Shown: piece after piece, positions 15,707 through 24,602 of the stretch
How positions within the stretch are numbered: the first letter of the stretch is position 1
Layout: each line of letters opens with the position of its first letter
Assembly (NCBI RefSeq): GCF_046098205.1
Contig: NZ_JBJURJ010000007.1
Span: 1-64,000, forward strand
Length of the DNA: 64,000 nt
Source of the DNA: Paenibacillus_AR mesotrionivorans
Lineage (GTDB): Bacteria; Bacillota; Bacilli; Paenibacillales; NBRC-103111
Direction: 5' to 3'
Notes under the pieces: generated by a model
The model's input: the letters and a program-made list of their open reading frames with translations, nothing else
Told to the model about the DNA's origin: nothing
The model's database searches: none
Translations under genes and position numbers: made by a program

Positions 15707-16566
15707 GCAGCAGCGGAACGGAGCAAAAGCGGGCGGCAACGGTTGAGGAGCTGGCGGAGCTGATCCGCTGGTCGCCGGATGGTTTGGTGACGGCGGTAGT
15801 ACAGGATGCGGCCAGCAAGGATGTGCTGATGGTGGCCTATATGAACCGGGAGGCGCTCAAGCTGACGGTGGAGTCTGGCGATACCTGGTTTTGGAGCCGG
15901 TCGCGCAAGGAGCTGTGGCATAAAGGAGCTACCTCCGGCAACGTGCAAAAGGTGAAGAGTTTGGCGTACGACTGTGATGCCGACACGCTGCTGCTGAAGG
16001 TGGTTCCGCAGGGACCGGCCTGCCATACGGGCAGCAACAGCTGCTTCTACCGGGAGCTGCCGCTGGGTGGCGCTGCTGGCGAAGCTTCCCAGAGCCGGAG
16101 CCGGGCCGATAACGCGACCTTCCACTCTGGACAGAATGCGGACAACGGGAAATCCGGTGGCGGAGAAACCCTTGCGGCAGCGGATCGCGGGACAGAGGAG
16201 TATGTGGGAAGCAGCCTGCGGGGTGTGGAGCGCGAAGAGGCCAAGGGCTGGCGGAAGGATGGGGCAGTGGATGCCCAGGACCGCTTCGCCATTCTCGCTA
16301 AGCTGGAGTCCACCATTGCGGAGCGCGAGCTGGAGCGGCCAGAGGGTGCATATACCACGTACCTGTTCGACAAGGGAGTGGACAAGATTCTGAAGAAGGT
16401 GGGCGAGGAAGCCGGAGAGGTGATTATCGCCGCCAAAAACCGCAGTCCGGAGGAGCTCAGGTATGAGGTAAGCGACCTGATCTATCATCTGCTGGTGCTG
16501 CTGCAGGAGCAGAAGCTGCCGTTGGACGACGTTTTGGCTGAGCTGGACCGCAGGCACAATAAATAG
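15703..16566 (+). CDS. hisI: Bifunctional phosphoribosyl-AMP cyclohydrolase / phosphoribosyl-ATP pyrophosphatase
   Basis: HisIE fusion for steps two and three of the pathway. Residues about 25-122 form the cyclohydrolase: WSRSRKELWHKGATSGN, DCDADTLLLK and the zinc site ACHTGSNSCFY. Residues about 195-287 form the pyrophosphatase: YLFDKGVDKILKKVGEEAGE and YEVSDLIYHLLVL. The linker of about 70 residues (near 123-195) is unusually long and low in complexity (Gly, Ala, Ser, Glu, Arg), making the protein 287 residues against about 210-230 for typical fusions. It is the last gene of the operon. Confidence 0.95.
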   Translation: MSSSGTEQKRAATVEELAELIRWSPDGLVTAVVQDAASKDVLMVAYMNREALKLTVESGDTWFWSRSRKELWHKGATSGNVQKVKSLAYDCDADTLLLKVVPQGPACHTGSNSCFYRELPLGGAAGEASQSRSRADNATFHSGQNADNGKSGGGETLAAADRGTEEYVGSSLRGVEREEAKGWRKDGAVDAQDRFAILAKLESTIAERELERPEGAYTTYLFDKGVDKILKKVGEEAGEVIIAAKNRSPEELRYEVSDLIYHLLVLLQEQKLPLDDVLAELDRRHNK

Positions 16567-16584
16567 AGGATCACTTTTTTTGGT

Positions 16585-16683
16585 AAAAAGAGTGGTATAG
16601 GCGCACAAAGAGAAGTACAGACGAAAAAAGAGAAGTACAGATGAAAAAAGAGAAGTATTGGCCAAAAAGAGAAGTACAGGCGC
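16585..16683 (+). repeat. Five-unit 20-base tandem repeat before the his terminator
   Basis: The unit AAAAAGAGAAGTACAGNNG recurs with agaagtacag or a close variant at 16591, 16611, 16631, 16651 and 16670, a period of 20, 20, 20 and 19. The first unit (agtggtatag) and the fourth (agaagtattg) have diverged. The last unit runs into the terminator stem, which starts with the same AAAAAGAG. Confidence 0.75.
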
Positions 16684-16718
16684 AAAAAGAGCTTTCCGCA
16701 TGGGGAAGCTCTTTTTGT
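16684..16718 (+). terminator. Terminator of the histidine operon
   Basis: AAAAAGAGCTT pairs with AAGCTCTTTTT around a TCCGCATGGGG loop. Confidence 0.9.
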
Positions 16719-17069
16719 ACTGACTAGGGGGCCGGGATGTTCGCTGTAGAAGGACAAAACTGAATAGAATGTCCGTCGGAAAGTGGACACTCGGGGAGAT
16801 AGAGGCTCCCGGAGGTAGAGGCCCATATATTGTTATTGTATCGAACATAAGTTCTATATATTGTGTTTGGCTGAGCATTTTTCCGTGGGAGAGGCTTTGA
16901 TGCCAGTGTCCACTGTATGAAAGACAAAATACGGGATTTGTCTTTTGGAAGTAGACGAAACCACCGCCGGAAATTTCAACGGATAGTTTCCTTCGTTTCC
17001 TTAGGCCCTTTCTGCAACCCGCATGAGGGCCCCCGAAGTATACAAACACGCTCTAGGCTGGGACTCGGA
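16719..17069. other. Noncoding region between his operon and GH43 genes
   Basis: I see no gene. AGTGGACAC at 16782-16790 and GTGTCCACT at 16906-16914 are perfect inverted copies about 115 bases apart, possibly a decayed mobile element. CGAACATAAGTTCT at 16842-16855 resembles a Gram-positive LexA box with two mismatches. GGCCCT/AGGGCC near 17005-17032 could form a hairpin at the 3' end of the minus-strand GH43 transcript, but it has no T-run. Confidence 0.4.
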
Positions 17070-18605
17070 TCAATCTCCGGCGCGGTACTCGAACCAGTCG
17101 AAGTCTGCGGGGATACGCCGGCCGGAGCCGCCGTTGACGGCGAATAGGCCTACCATGGCGCCGGTGAAGGCTTTTTTCTCTTGGGTGCCTTCATCGCTGA
17201 GGAAGCGGGCATCCTCTACGGTGCCAGCCTCCAGCCATTCCGTCCCGTCCAGGCTGTAATAGAAGCTCCGTGTTTCCCCGTCCACCCGGACCTGCAAGTA
17301 CAGGGTCCCGGTTCCCGCAGGAACCGGATGGGAGGCCAGCTCCCGCAGGCTGCGTGCCCGGTTCTCTGTCAGCTTCACCGCGAGACCGCTGTCTACAGCC
17401 GTCAGTGCCAGCTTGATGAAGCAGCGGGAGTCATAATAGCAGGTTAACCCCGCTTGTTCCCCCGCTACACCCGGAGTGAACTCCAGCTTCAATCCGGCCG
17501 TATACCGGTGGGCGGTTTCCCGCCGCACCAGGACGTTCTCCGCATCGGTGGAGTCCAGATCAGCATCACCGGTATACAGGCGCAGGAAGCCGGGGCGTTC
17601 CGTAAGAGACCAGTTTTCCTCCACGGGATTCCAGGCGAAGCACCAATGAAGGGGAAGGTCTGCCGCTTCGAACTCATCCCGGGCAGGAGGCGCGTCCCAC
17701 ACTGTCTCGGGTAAAGCGGGAGCCTGCTGCACCAGGCTGGGCCCTTGGCCGCCGTTCACCGTAAACCAGCCGTCCTCTGTCCATTGGACTGGCTCCAGAT
17801 AGGTTTCCCGGCCCAGGGTGCAGAAGCCTCCCCGCAGGGGTCTTCCGCCCAAATGGACCATCCACCATTCCCCATGTTGGGTCTCCACCAGCTTGCCGTG
17901 GCCGGCACGTTGGATAACAGCGGCAGGGTCGGTCTGTGTGTGCACCGGATTCGTCGGACAGGCCTCATACGGCCCCAGCAGCCCCCGGGAACGGGCGACT
18001 GTGATGCAGTGGCCGTATTCCGTGCCGCCTTCGGCGAGAATCAGATAATACCAGCCGTCCTTCCGCAGCAGATGGGGACCCTCCGGGGAAGCCCGGCCGG
18101 TTCCGTCCCACAGCTTCACTGCTTCGCCCGCCGGCGACAAGCTGTCGTCGGATAAAGGAAGCAGCCAGGCGCCGCCCCGGCCATACACCATGTAGCGCCG
18201 GCCATCGGCATCCACAAAGTGGGAGGGATCAATCCCCTCATGGTTTAGTACAGAGGGAGCGGAATACGGTCCCTCGGGGCGCTCCGACCGGACCACAATA
18301 TTGGCCCGGCCCGCTCCAGCCAGCCGGAGGGTAGCCATCAGGTAGAACATCCCGTCCACATAGGAAATATCCGGAGCCCAAATGCCGAAGGAGTCCGGAA
18401 GTCCACGGAGGGGAAGGTCCTCACTCCGTGTAAGGCCGTGTCCGATATAACGCCAGTTCACCAAATCCCGGGAATGGGACAGTACCATGCCGGGGAAGAA
18501 TTGGAAGGTGGAGTTGGCTAAATAATAATCCTCGCCTACCCGCACAATAGACGGGTCCGGATGGAAGCCTGGCAGAATAGGGTTGGTATAGGTTGGTATA
18601 TTCAA
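17070..18605 (-). CDS. GH43 family glycosidase (beta-xylosidase / arabinofuranosidase type), second of pair
   Basis: Predicted cytoplasmic glycoside hydrolase of 511 residues with no signal peptide. The N-terminal five-bladed propeller has the three catalytic acids of GH43: Asp17 (GFHPDPSI), Asp126 (GIDPSHF) and Glu175 (SPEGPHLL). The C-terminal part (about 330-511) is the beta-sandwich accessory domain of xylosidases (DUF1349-like, ending FDWFEYRAG). The start is TTG 18605 with AGGAGG 7 bases before; the ribosome site overlaps the stop of the upstream gene, so the two are coupled. Likely substrate: xylo- or arabino-oligosaccharides. It is a paralogue of its neighbour (NPILPGF, GEDYYLA, FDWFEY shared). 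Confidence 0.9.
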   Translation of the reverse strand: MNIPTYTNPILPGFHPDPSIVRVGEDYYLANSTFQFFPGMVLSHSRDLVNWRYIGHGLTRSEDLPLRGLPDSFGIWAPDISYVDGMFYLMATLRLAGAGRANIVVRSERPEGPYSAPSVLNHEGIDPSHFVDADGRRYMVYGRGGAWLLPLSDDSLSPAGEAVKLWDGTGRASPEGPHLLRKDGWYYLILAEGGTEYGHCITVARSRGLLGPYEACPTNPVHTQTDPAAVIQRAGHGKLVETQHGEWWMVHLGGRPLRGGFCTLGRETYLEPVQWTEDGWFTVNGGQGPSLVQQAPALPETVWDAPPARDEFEAADLPLHWCFAWNPVEENWSLTERPGFLRLYTGDADLDSTDAENVLVRRETAHRYTAGLKLEFTPGVAGEQAGLTCYYDSRCFIKLALTAVDSGLAVKLTENRARSLRELASHPVPAGTGTLYLQVRVDGETRSFYYSLDGTEWLEAGTVEDARFLSDEGTQEKKAFTGAMVGLFAVNGGSGRRIPADFDWFEYRAGD

Positions 18606-18618
18606 AGGAAATCCTCCT

Positions 18619-20181
18619 TTAGTTAAGCGGCAAATATTCGAACCAGTCGAAGTCCGCGGCATTACTGCTTGATTGGCCGTGGGAGGTGGCGTACAGGCCC
18701 AGATAGGCCCCTACGAAGCCCCCTGCCACATCGGTGCTGAGAATGGTGCCGTCCGCATCGGCAAACAGGGTCAGCCACTCTGCTCCGTCCAGGCTGTAAT
18801 AGAAGGAATAGGCCTGACCCCGGGCCTCAACCTTCAGGAAGAGGCGCTCCGTTTCCAATGCTGCAGAAGCCAGCGGCTTATCCTCTCCGCCTCTGCGTTC
18901 CATCAGTCTGAGAGAGCGCTCCCCGCCGAACATCCCGTATACCATACGGAACTGGTAATGGGCATTCTGCAGCAATGCCATTCCCGCTGCTTCACCCTCA
19001 GCTTGGGGAGCGAACTCCATCACGGTGCGGGCGCTGAAGCTCATGTGCTGCTGCCGGCGGCAAACAAATGCGGGATTGGCGTAATCCGCCAGCGTTTCCG
19101 GCTTCAGCCGGAGCCGCAAATAGCCAGGACGTTCGGACAGGCTCCAGAAATCACCCCGTGGAGTGCGCAGGAAGTTCCAGGTATCCCCCAGCTGTTCCCC
19201 GTCGAAGGGGTCAAAACCGGATACCGCCGGGAACGGGTGGGCCGGCAGCTTCGGAGCGGGCATCACCGCTTCCACGATCCCCTTGCCAGGATTGACCACC
19301 GGCCAGCCATCCTCCCATTTGACCGGCACCAGGAAGGTTTCCCGGCCCAGATTGCGGTAGTAGCCGCCGTAAGGGCGGGAGGCCAGACACACCATCCACC
19401 AGTCGCCGTCTTGAGTATCGAAAATATCTGCATGCCCCACATTCACGATGGCCGCTTCCCGGCCCAGATGCCGGTGGGTCAGAATGGGGTTGCCCTTATA
19501 GCCTTCATAGGGGCCATATACATGCTCACTCCGGGCAATGGTCACGGCATGGGTGAAGCCGGTTCCGCCCTCGGCGATCATGAGGTAATAATAGCCGCCG
19601 ATTTTGTACAGATGGGGGCTTTCCTGGGCATGGGCCACCTTCAGGGCGCCCTGCCAGAGGCTCCTTTTTTCCCCGGTCAGCTTGCCTGTCGCCACATCCA
19701 GCTCGGAAATCCAGATGTCCATATTCTTGGCATGGACCTGTCCCTCCGGGGGAACCCGGTTGCCGGTGTAGTAGACCCTGCCATCATCGTCGAAGAGAAG
19801 AGACGGGTCGATGCCGGGTGCGTCCTCCAGCCATATGGGATCAGACCAGGGTCCGGCCGGGTCCTGCGCCGTCACATAGAAGTTGTGCTGCTCCCCTTGG
19901 TTATCGACAAAGGTGGTAATCATATAGAAGGTTCCCTGATGGTAACGGATGGTGGGGGCCCAGATCGCCTTGGAGGGCAGAATGCCGTCCATATTCAGCT
20001 GTGAGGGGCGGTCCAGCACATGGCCCAGCTGCCGCCAGTGGACCAGATCCCGGCTGTGGAACACGGGAACACCCGGGAAATATTCAAAGCTGGAGGTCAC
20101 AAGATAATAGTCTTCTCCCACCCGGCATACGGACGGGTCCGGATAAAAACCCGGCAAAATCGGATTTTGATACGTCGCCAT
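18619..20181 (-). CDS. GH43 family glycosidase (beta-xylosidase type), first of pair
   Basis: Predicted cytoplasmic GH43 enzyme of 520 residues. Catalytic acids are Asp15 (GFYPDPSV), Asp125 (GIDPSLLF) and Glu187 (AQESPHLY), with the C-terminal beta-sandwich ending FDWFEYLPLN. The start is ATG 20181 with GGGAGGA 7 bases upstream. It is transcribed from its own minus-strand promoter at 20254-20282 and precedes the second GH43 by 13 bases. No transporter or regulator is adjacent, so its oligosaccharide must arrive by a system encoded elsewhere, possibly one of the lplBC-type importers in this window. The pair sits between the histidine operon and prs, a point where Bacillus subtilis has neither. 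Confidence 0.91.
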   Translation of the reverse strand: MATYQNPILPGFYPDPSVCRVGEDYYLVTSSFEYFPGVPVFHSRDLVHWRQLGHVLDRPSQLNMDGILPSKAIWAPTIRYHQGTFYMITTFVDNQGEQHNFYVTAQDPAGPWSDPIWLEDAPGIDPSLLFDDDGRVYYTGNRVPPEGQVHAKNMDIWISELDVATGKLTGEKRSLWQGALKVAHAQESPHLYKIGGYYYLMIAEGGTGFTHAVTIARSEHVYGPYEGYKGNPILTHRHLGREAAIVNVGHADIFDTQDGDWWMVCLASRPYGGYYRNLGRETFLVPVKWEDGWPVVNPGKGIVEAVMPAPKLPAHPFPAVSGFDPFDGEQLGDTWNFLRTPRGDFWSLSERPGYLRLRLKPETLADYANPAFVCRRQQHMSFSARTVMEFAPQAEGEAAGMALLQNAHYQFRMVYGMFGGERSLRLMERRGGEDKPLASAALETERLFLKVEARGQAYSFYYSLDGAEWLTLFADADGTILSTDVAGGFVGAYLGLYATSHGQSSSNAADFDWFEYLPLN

Positions 20182-20253
20182 AACAGTTCCTCCCTGCAAC
20201 AGCCCTCCGGGGAAGGCCGGCTCATGATTTCTACCTTATTATAAAACAAAGCG

Positions 20254-20282
20254 GTTATAAAAATTGGTGTTAGTTTGTTCAA
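20254..20282 (-). promoter_or_regulatory. Promoter of the GH43 pair
   Basis: On the minus strand TTGAAC (20282-20277) and TATAAC (20259-20254) are separated by 17 bases, about 73 bases upstream of the start. A second TATAAT-like hexamer follows nearer the gene. Confidence 0.65.
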
Positions 20283-20359
20283 TTTCCGAACAAAGTTACA
20301 TATTCTTTACCGATCAACTAGCCGTCGTGTGATGGGAAGCCATAGGGAAACGTTCATTT

Positions 20360-20395
20360 TTGAGACTAACAAAAGCGTTCTCAAGGATGTATAAT
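20360..20395 (+). promoter_or_regulatory. prs promoter with an inverted repeat over the -35 region
   Basis: TATAAT at 20390-20395 is a consensus -10. No good -35 lies 17 bases away. Instead TTGAGA (20360-20365) and TCTCAA (20379-20384) form an inverted repeat just upstream, where a regulator could bind. Confidence 0.5.
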
Positions 20396-20457
20396 AGAAG
20401 TGCCGTTTCACCCGGAAGGTTCATGCCGTATCGGCAAAAAAGCTCAGGAGGGTAACC

Positions 20458-21408
20458 ATGATTTCCGAAAACGTGAAAATTTTCTCCGGTTCTTCGAATC
20501 CGCAATTGGCGGCGAAGATCTGCGGAGAGCTGGGTCGTCCGCTCGGACGGGTCAAGCTGTCCCGCTTCAAAAGCGGGGAGCATTATTGCTTGTACGAGGA
20601 AACGATCCGCAACTGCGATGTGTTCCTGGTCCAAACCTTTTCCCGGCCCATCAACGAACACTTTGTCGAGCTTCTGGTTATGATGGATGCCGCCAAACGT
20701 GCTTCGGCAAGGACAATCAACCTGGTGATTCCGTACTATGGTTACTCGAGACAGGAACGCAAGGCAGCACCGCGGGAGCCCATTTCGGCGAAAATGGTAG
20801 CGGATGTACTGACTACGGCAGGAGCCGACAGGGTCATTACCATCGATCTCCATGCGCCCGCCATCCAGGGTTTCTTCAACATTCCGGTGGATCATCTGAC
20901 GGCTTTGGATCTGATTAGCGATTACATCCGCAAGAAAAATATTGTGAATCCCATTGTGGTATCCCCTGATGCGGGACGGGCTACGACAGCGGAGAATCTG
21001 GCGAATATATTGAATGCCCCGTTTGCCATTATGATCAAAAAACGCCCGGAGCATAACCAATCGGTGATTACCCACGTCATCGGCGAGGTGGAGGGGCACA
21101 CCCCTATTATTATTGAGGATTTGATCGATACGGGCACAACCATTGTCAATGTGGTGGAGAGCCTGAAGGAGCGGGGAGCCAACGACGTGCTGATCTGCGC
21201 CACCCATCCGGTATTTTCACCACCGGCTCTGGAGCGTCTGGACCACCCGAATATTATGGAGGTCGTCATTACCGACTCCATTGCCATTCCCGAGGAGCAT
21301 TCCTCCCGCTTCCACGTGCTTTCTGTAGCGGGGCTGCTCTCCAATGCCATCCGCATTAATACCAGCGGGGGCTCCATCAGCTCTCTTTTCAAATACGGCG
21401 GGGTCTAA
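20458..21408 (+). CDS. prs: Ribose-phosphate pyrophosphokinase (PRPP synthetase)
   Basis: Makes PRPP from ribose 5-phosphate and ATP. 316 residues. Motifs: PYYGYSRQERKAAPREPISA (92-111), the metal-binding DLHAP at 130-134, VSPDAGR at 168-174, and the PRPP loop EDLIDTGTT at 220-228. AGGAGG stands 7 bases before ATG 20458. The canonical bacterial prs is usually next to glmU, so this may be a second copy. Its position beside a complete histidine operon, whose first enzyme consumes PRPP, suggests it supplies that pathway; this is inference. It has its own promoter and terminator. Confidence 0.93.
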   Translation: MISENVKIFSGSSNPQLAAKICGELGRPLGRVKLSRFKSGEHYCLYEETIRNCDVFLVQTFSRPINEHFVELLVMMDAAKRASARTINLVIPYYGYSRQERKAAPREPISAKMVADVLTTAGADRVITIDLHAPAIQGFFNIPVDHLTALDLISDYIRKKNIVNPIVVSPDAGRATTAENLANILNAPFAIMIKKRPEHNQSVITHVIGEVEGHTPIIIEDLIDTGTTIVNVVESLKERGANDVLICATHPVFSPPALERLDHPNIMEVVITDSIAIPEEHSSRFHVLSVAGLLSNAIRINTSGGSISSLFKYGGV

Positions 21409-21422
21409 AGGGTAAAATCAGC

Positions 21423-21463
21423 AAAGCGTCCTGCGGCGGTTTTCAGCCGGGGGCGCTTTTTTT
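21423..21463 (+). terminator. Terminator after prs
   Basis: AAAGCG-TCC-TGCGGC pairs with GCCG-GGG-GCGCTTT, followed by a run of T to 21463. Confidence 0.85.
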
Positions 21464-21526
21464 GGGCTTCCGGATTCTGGAGGGATCTGGAAGGGATTTT
21501 CCTGAATCCTCCTGTGCAGACTCGCC

Positions 21527-21555
21527 TTTACTTCCAAATGGCACTTGGCTATACT
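21527..21555 (+). promoter_or_regulatory. Promoter of the TPR gene
   Basis: TTTACT (21527-21532) and TATACT (21550-21555) are 17 bases apart, about 55 bases before the start codon. Confidence 0.6.
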
Positions 21556-21610
21556 TGATTTTAACGGGCAATGTCCCGTATTGAACTGCGAGATCCGGAG
21601 GTGCCTTATA

Positions 21611-23404
21611 ATGGGCAAGAAAAAGTGTGTGGCGGCTCCAGGAAACCAGAAAATCATCCCACTGCATATGGATGCCACGTTCTTTTTCGAAAGAGCGGTC
21701 CGTTCCTTGGACCGTTACCGATACGATAAGGCGATTAAGTATTTCCGGCGGGCGGTTGATTATGAGCCGGAGAATCCTGTGAATCACTGCAATCTGGCGG
21801 GCATCCTGTCCGAGATTGGGAAATATAGCGAATCCAATCAGATTCTGCAGCGTATTGTGGATGAGGTTGATCCGACCATGACGGAATGTTACTTCTATAT
21901 GGCCAATAATTTTGCCAATATGGAGGATTTCGAGGCGGCGGAAAAGGCCATTATCCACTATCTGGAGAATGATGAGGAGGGCCAGTTCGTTCAGGAATCC
22001 GAGGAAATGATGGAGTACCTGAGCTACGAGCTGGAGCGTCCCTCGGAGCCGGCTTTTATCAAAAGCCGTGAGGGGCTGTTTGAGCATGATAAGGCCCGCA
22101 GTCTGCTGGAGCAGGGACAATTTGGCGAAGCGGTGAAGCTTTTGAAGCGGGTCATCAAGAAATATCCCGAGTTTCTGGCAGCCAAGAACAATTTGGCGCT
22201 GGCTTACTATTATATGGGGCATTTCACCAAGGCTATGGAGACCATCAGCCAGGTCCTGGATCAGGAGGAGGGCAATCTCCACGCGCTGTGCAATCTGGCT
22301 ATCTTCTATCAGAACCTGGGTGACCGGGAGCGGCTGGAGCGGCTGGCGGCTTTGCTGCGCAAAACCTGCCCCTACCACCAGGAGCATGTGTTCAAGCTGG
22401 CTACCACCATGGGGATTCTCGGCGAGCATGAGGCTGCTTACCAGCTGTTCCGCCGTCTGACCAAAGGCGGCTTGTGCGGCGTGGAGGAGGATCCTTCTCT
22501 GTTCCATTACATTGCGGTGGCCTGCGTGAATACCGGACGGTATGCGGAGGCGGAGCGGCACTGGCAGCAAGCGGCGCGGCTGGACCCGGCCTCCAAGATT
22601 CCGCCCTTCTATCTGACGATGATGGAACGGCGTGATGCCCCCGAGGGTCAAGGCCTGGCGCGTCCCTTCTTGAGCTACCACTACCACCTTCCCTTCGAGG
22701 AGCAGTTCCGCTCCATGGAGAAGGAGGAGGGGGAGCTACTGCCGGAAACCATCCGCAAGGACCCGCTGGTCCGGTCCTCCTTCTTCTGGGCGCTGCGCCA
22801 CGGGGATATGGAGACCAAGCTCCAGGTGATCCAGGCCTTCGGGCTGATTGCGGATCATGAGGTGAAGGAAGCGCTGACAGAGTTTCTTTTGGACCCGTTG
22901 GAAAATGACTACTTGAAGCGCGTCGCCATGTTTGTGCTGCGGACCATGAAGGTGTCCGGACCGTATACGGTTATGCTGGAGGGTGAGCTTACCGAGCAGC
23001 CCGCCCAGCCCTACGCCCCCGCCCTTCCCGGTTGGGAAGCGGAATGGACTGCGGTTCTGGATCTGGCCTTCTCCAGCATGAACAAACGGTATGATCTTGT
23101 GCAGCAGCATGACTTGGAAACGCTCTGGGTGGAATACTTATCCCGAGTGTTTCCGGCCAAACCCCGTATGGCGAAGCCGGAAAGCTGGGCGGCAGCGCTG
23201 GAATATCTGACGGCCAAGATGCACCGCCGGTCTGTCACCTATGAGGAGATTGCGGCGCGTTACCAGATCTCCATCAGCGCAGCGCGTACCTGTGTAAAGC
23301 ATATTGACGATGCCTGCGGCCTCCGTCAGAAGATGAAGGCCATCTATGAGGGAACCCGGCCGGACGGGAGCACAGGAGCCGGAGCAACGACAGAGGAACA
23401 ATAA
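21611..23404 (+). CDS. TPR-repeat protein, YvcD type
   Basis: Predicted cytoplasmic protein of 597 residues made largely of tetratricopeptide repeats, clear between about residues 20-120 (DKAIKYFRRAVDYEPENPVN, EAAEKAIIHYLEND) and 155-360 (GEAVKLLKRVIKKYPEFLAA, AEAERHWQQAARLDPASK). The C-terminus contains a possible helix-turn-helix (VTYEEIAARYQISISAART). The start is ATG 21611 with GGAGGTG 7 bases upstream. By position, between his genes and trxB, it matches Bacillus subtilis yvcD, whose function is not established. Repeat proteins of this sort act as binding scaffolds. Confidence 0.85.
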   Translation: MGKKKCVAAPGNQKIIPLHMDATFFFERAVRSLDRYRYDKAIKYFRRAVDYEPENPVNHCNLAGILSEIGKYSESNQILQRIVDEVDPTMTECYFYMANNFANMEDFEAAEKAIIHYLENDEEGQFVQESEEMMEYLSYELERPSEPAFIKSREGLFEHDKARSLLEQGQFGEAVKLLKRVIKKYPEFLAAKNNLALAYYYMGHFTKAMETISQVLDQEEGNLHALCNLAIFYQNLGDRERLERLAALLRKTCPYHQEHVFKLATTMGILGEHEAAYQLFRRLTKGGLCGVEEDPSLFHYIAVACVNTGRYAEAERHWQQAARLDPASKIPPFYLTMMERRDAPEGQGLARPFLSYHYHLPFEEQFRSMEKEEGELLPETIRKDPLVRSSFFWALRHGDMETKLQVIQAFGLIADHEVKEALTEFLLDPLENDYLKRVAMFVLRTMKVSGPYTVMLEGELTEQPAQPYAPALPGWEAEWTAVLDLAFSSMNKRYDLVQQHDLETLWVEYLSRVFPAKPRMAKPESWAAALEYLTAKMHRRSVTYEEIAARYQISISAARTCVKHIDDACGLRQKMKAIYEGTRPDGSTGAGATTEEQ

Positions 23405-23469
23405 GGGAAGTATAAGCTTACGATGCCGGTTTTGCTTACGGCAAAACCCTTAGGGAGGATGAACCTGCA

Positions 23470-24417
23470 ATGTACAAAAGCATTATTATCGGAACCGGCC
23501 CTTCGGGCCTTACGGCGGCCATCTACCTGGCCCGGGCCAATATGAACCCGCTGGTGATTGAAGGACCGGAGCCGGGCGGACAGCTAACCACCACCACAGA
23601 GATCGAAAATTTCCCTGGGTTTCCGGAGGGAATTATGGGTCCGGAGCTGATGGACAATATGCGCAAGCAGGCGCAGCGCTTCGGTGCCACCTTCAAAACC
23701 GGCTGGGTGAAGGGTGTAGAGTTCGGCTCCCGTCCCTTCAAGATCGTAATGGAAGGCGGAGAAACGCTGGAGGCCGAATCGGTGATTATCTCCACCGGCG
23801 CCTCTGCCAAATATCTGGGCATCGCCGGCGAGCGCGAGAATGTGGGCCGCGGCGTCAGCACCTGTGCCACCTGTGACGGCTTCTTCTTCCGCGGGAAGAA
23901 GATTATCGTAGTGGGCGGTGGCGACTCCGCCATGGAGGAGGCCAACTTCCTGACCCGCTTCGCTACGGAAGTGAAGCTGGTCCACCGCCGCGACGAGCTG
24001 CGGGCGTCCAAGATTATGCAAGACCGTGCCCGCGAGAACCCCAAGGTTAGCTGGGGCCTGAACAATACGCCGCTGGAAGTGCTGGCAGGCGACAAAGGCG
24101 TTACAGGACTTAAGGTCAAGAACAATGCCACCGGACAGGAGGAGGTTATTGAAACCGACGGCATCTTCGTTGCCATCGGTCATACTCCCAACACCGGATT
24201 CCTGGGCGGCCAGATCGAAACCGACGAGACCGGCTACATCAAGGTGAAGCCGGGCACCACCGAAACCAACATCCCCGGCGTGTTCGCCTGCGGCGATGTA
24301 CAGGACCACCGCTACCGCCAGGCGATCACTGCCGCAGGCAGCGGCTGTATGGCCGCTCTGGATTGCGAGAAGTTCCTGGAAGGCAGCATGGTGCATGACT
24401 GGAGCCAAAGCTTGTAA
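23470..24417 (+). CDS. trxB: Thioredoxin reductase
   Basis: FAD enzyme that reduces thioredoxin with NADPH. 315 residues. FAD motif GTGPSGLTAA near the N-terminus, redox CATC with Cys132 and Cys135, NADPH motif GGGDSAMEEA, and the C-terminal FAD motif GVFACGDVQD. It follows the TPR gene by 65 bases; a small hairpin GGTTTTGC/GCAAAACC lies in the gap. A strong terminator follows. It marks the left border of the AT-rich island. Confidence 0.97.
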   Translation: MYKSIIIGTGPSGLTAAIYLARANMNPLVIEGPEPGGQLTTTTEIENFPGFPEGIMGPELMDNMRKQAQRFGATFKTGWVKGVEFGSRPFKIVMEGGETLEAESVIISTGASAKYLGIAGERENVGRGVSTCATCDGFFFRGKKIIVVGGGDSAMEEANFLTRFATEVKLVHRRDELRASKIMQDRARENPKVSWGLNNTPLEVLAGDKGVTGLKVKNNATGQEEVIETDGIFVAIGHTPNTGFLGGQIETDETGYIKVKPGTTETNIPGVFACGDVQDHRYRQAITAAGSGCMAALDCEKFLEGSMVHDWSQSL

Positions 24418-24448
24418 TTTCCGTGAAACAAATAAGGAATCAAACAAC

Positions 24449-24477
24449 AACCGTCCGGACTCCGGACGGTTTTTTTT
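24449..24477 (+). terminator. Terminator after trxB
   Basis: AACCGTCCGGA pairs with TCCGGACGGTT around a single C, followed by eight T. Confidence 0.93.
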
Positions 24478-24602
24478 GTAGGAATGTGGGACTATACCGG
24501 GAATAATGAATAATTTACAATCAGAGGAAAAGTTGGTATAAACAGCTTGTTGAAGAAAGGGAGCCGGATACAATGAAGTAACATAGATTATATGGACTAA
24601 TC

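Noticed and set aside
16585..16683. CRISPR array
   Set aside because: The five units are contiguous 20-base repeats without spacers and there are no cas genes in the window.
16842..16855. LexA-like box CGAACATAAGTTCT
   Set aside because: Two mismatches to the Gram-positive LexA consensus and no damage-response gene nearby; no promoter is visible next to it.
15640..17049. 469-codon minus-strand frame spanning hisI and the gap behind it
   Set aside because: It is antisense to hisI and reads through the tandem repeat and terminator; the protein is low-complexity and looks like nothing known.
20245..20262. Possible cre site before the GH43 pair (ATAACCGCTTTGT on the minus strand)
   Set aside because: Only the right half resembles the consensus; the TG of the left half is missing.
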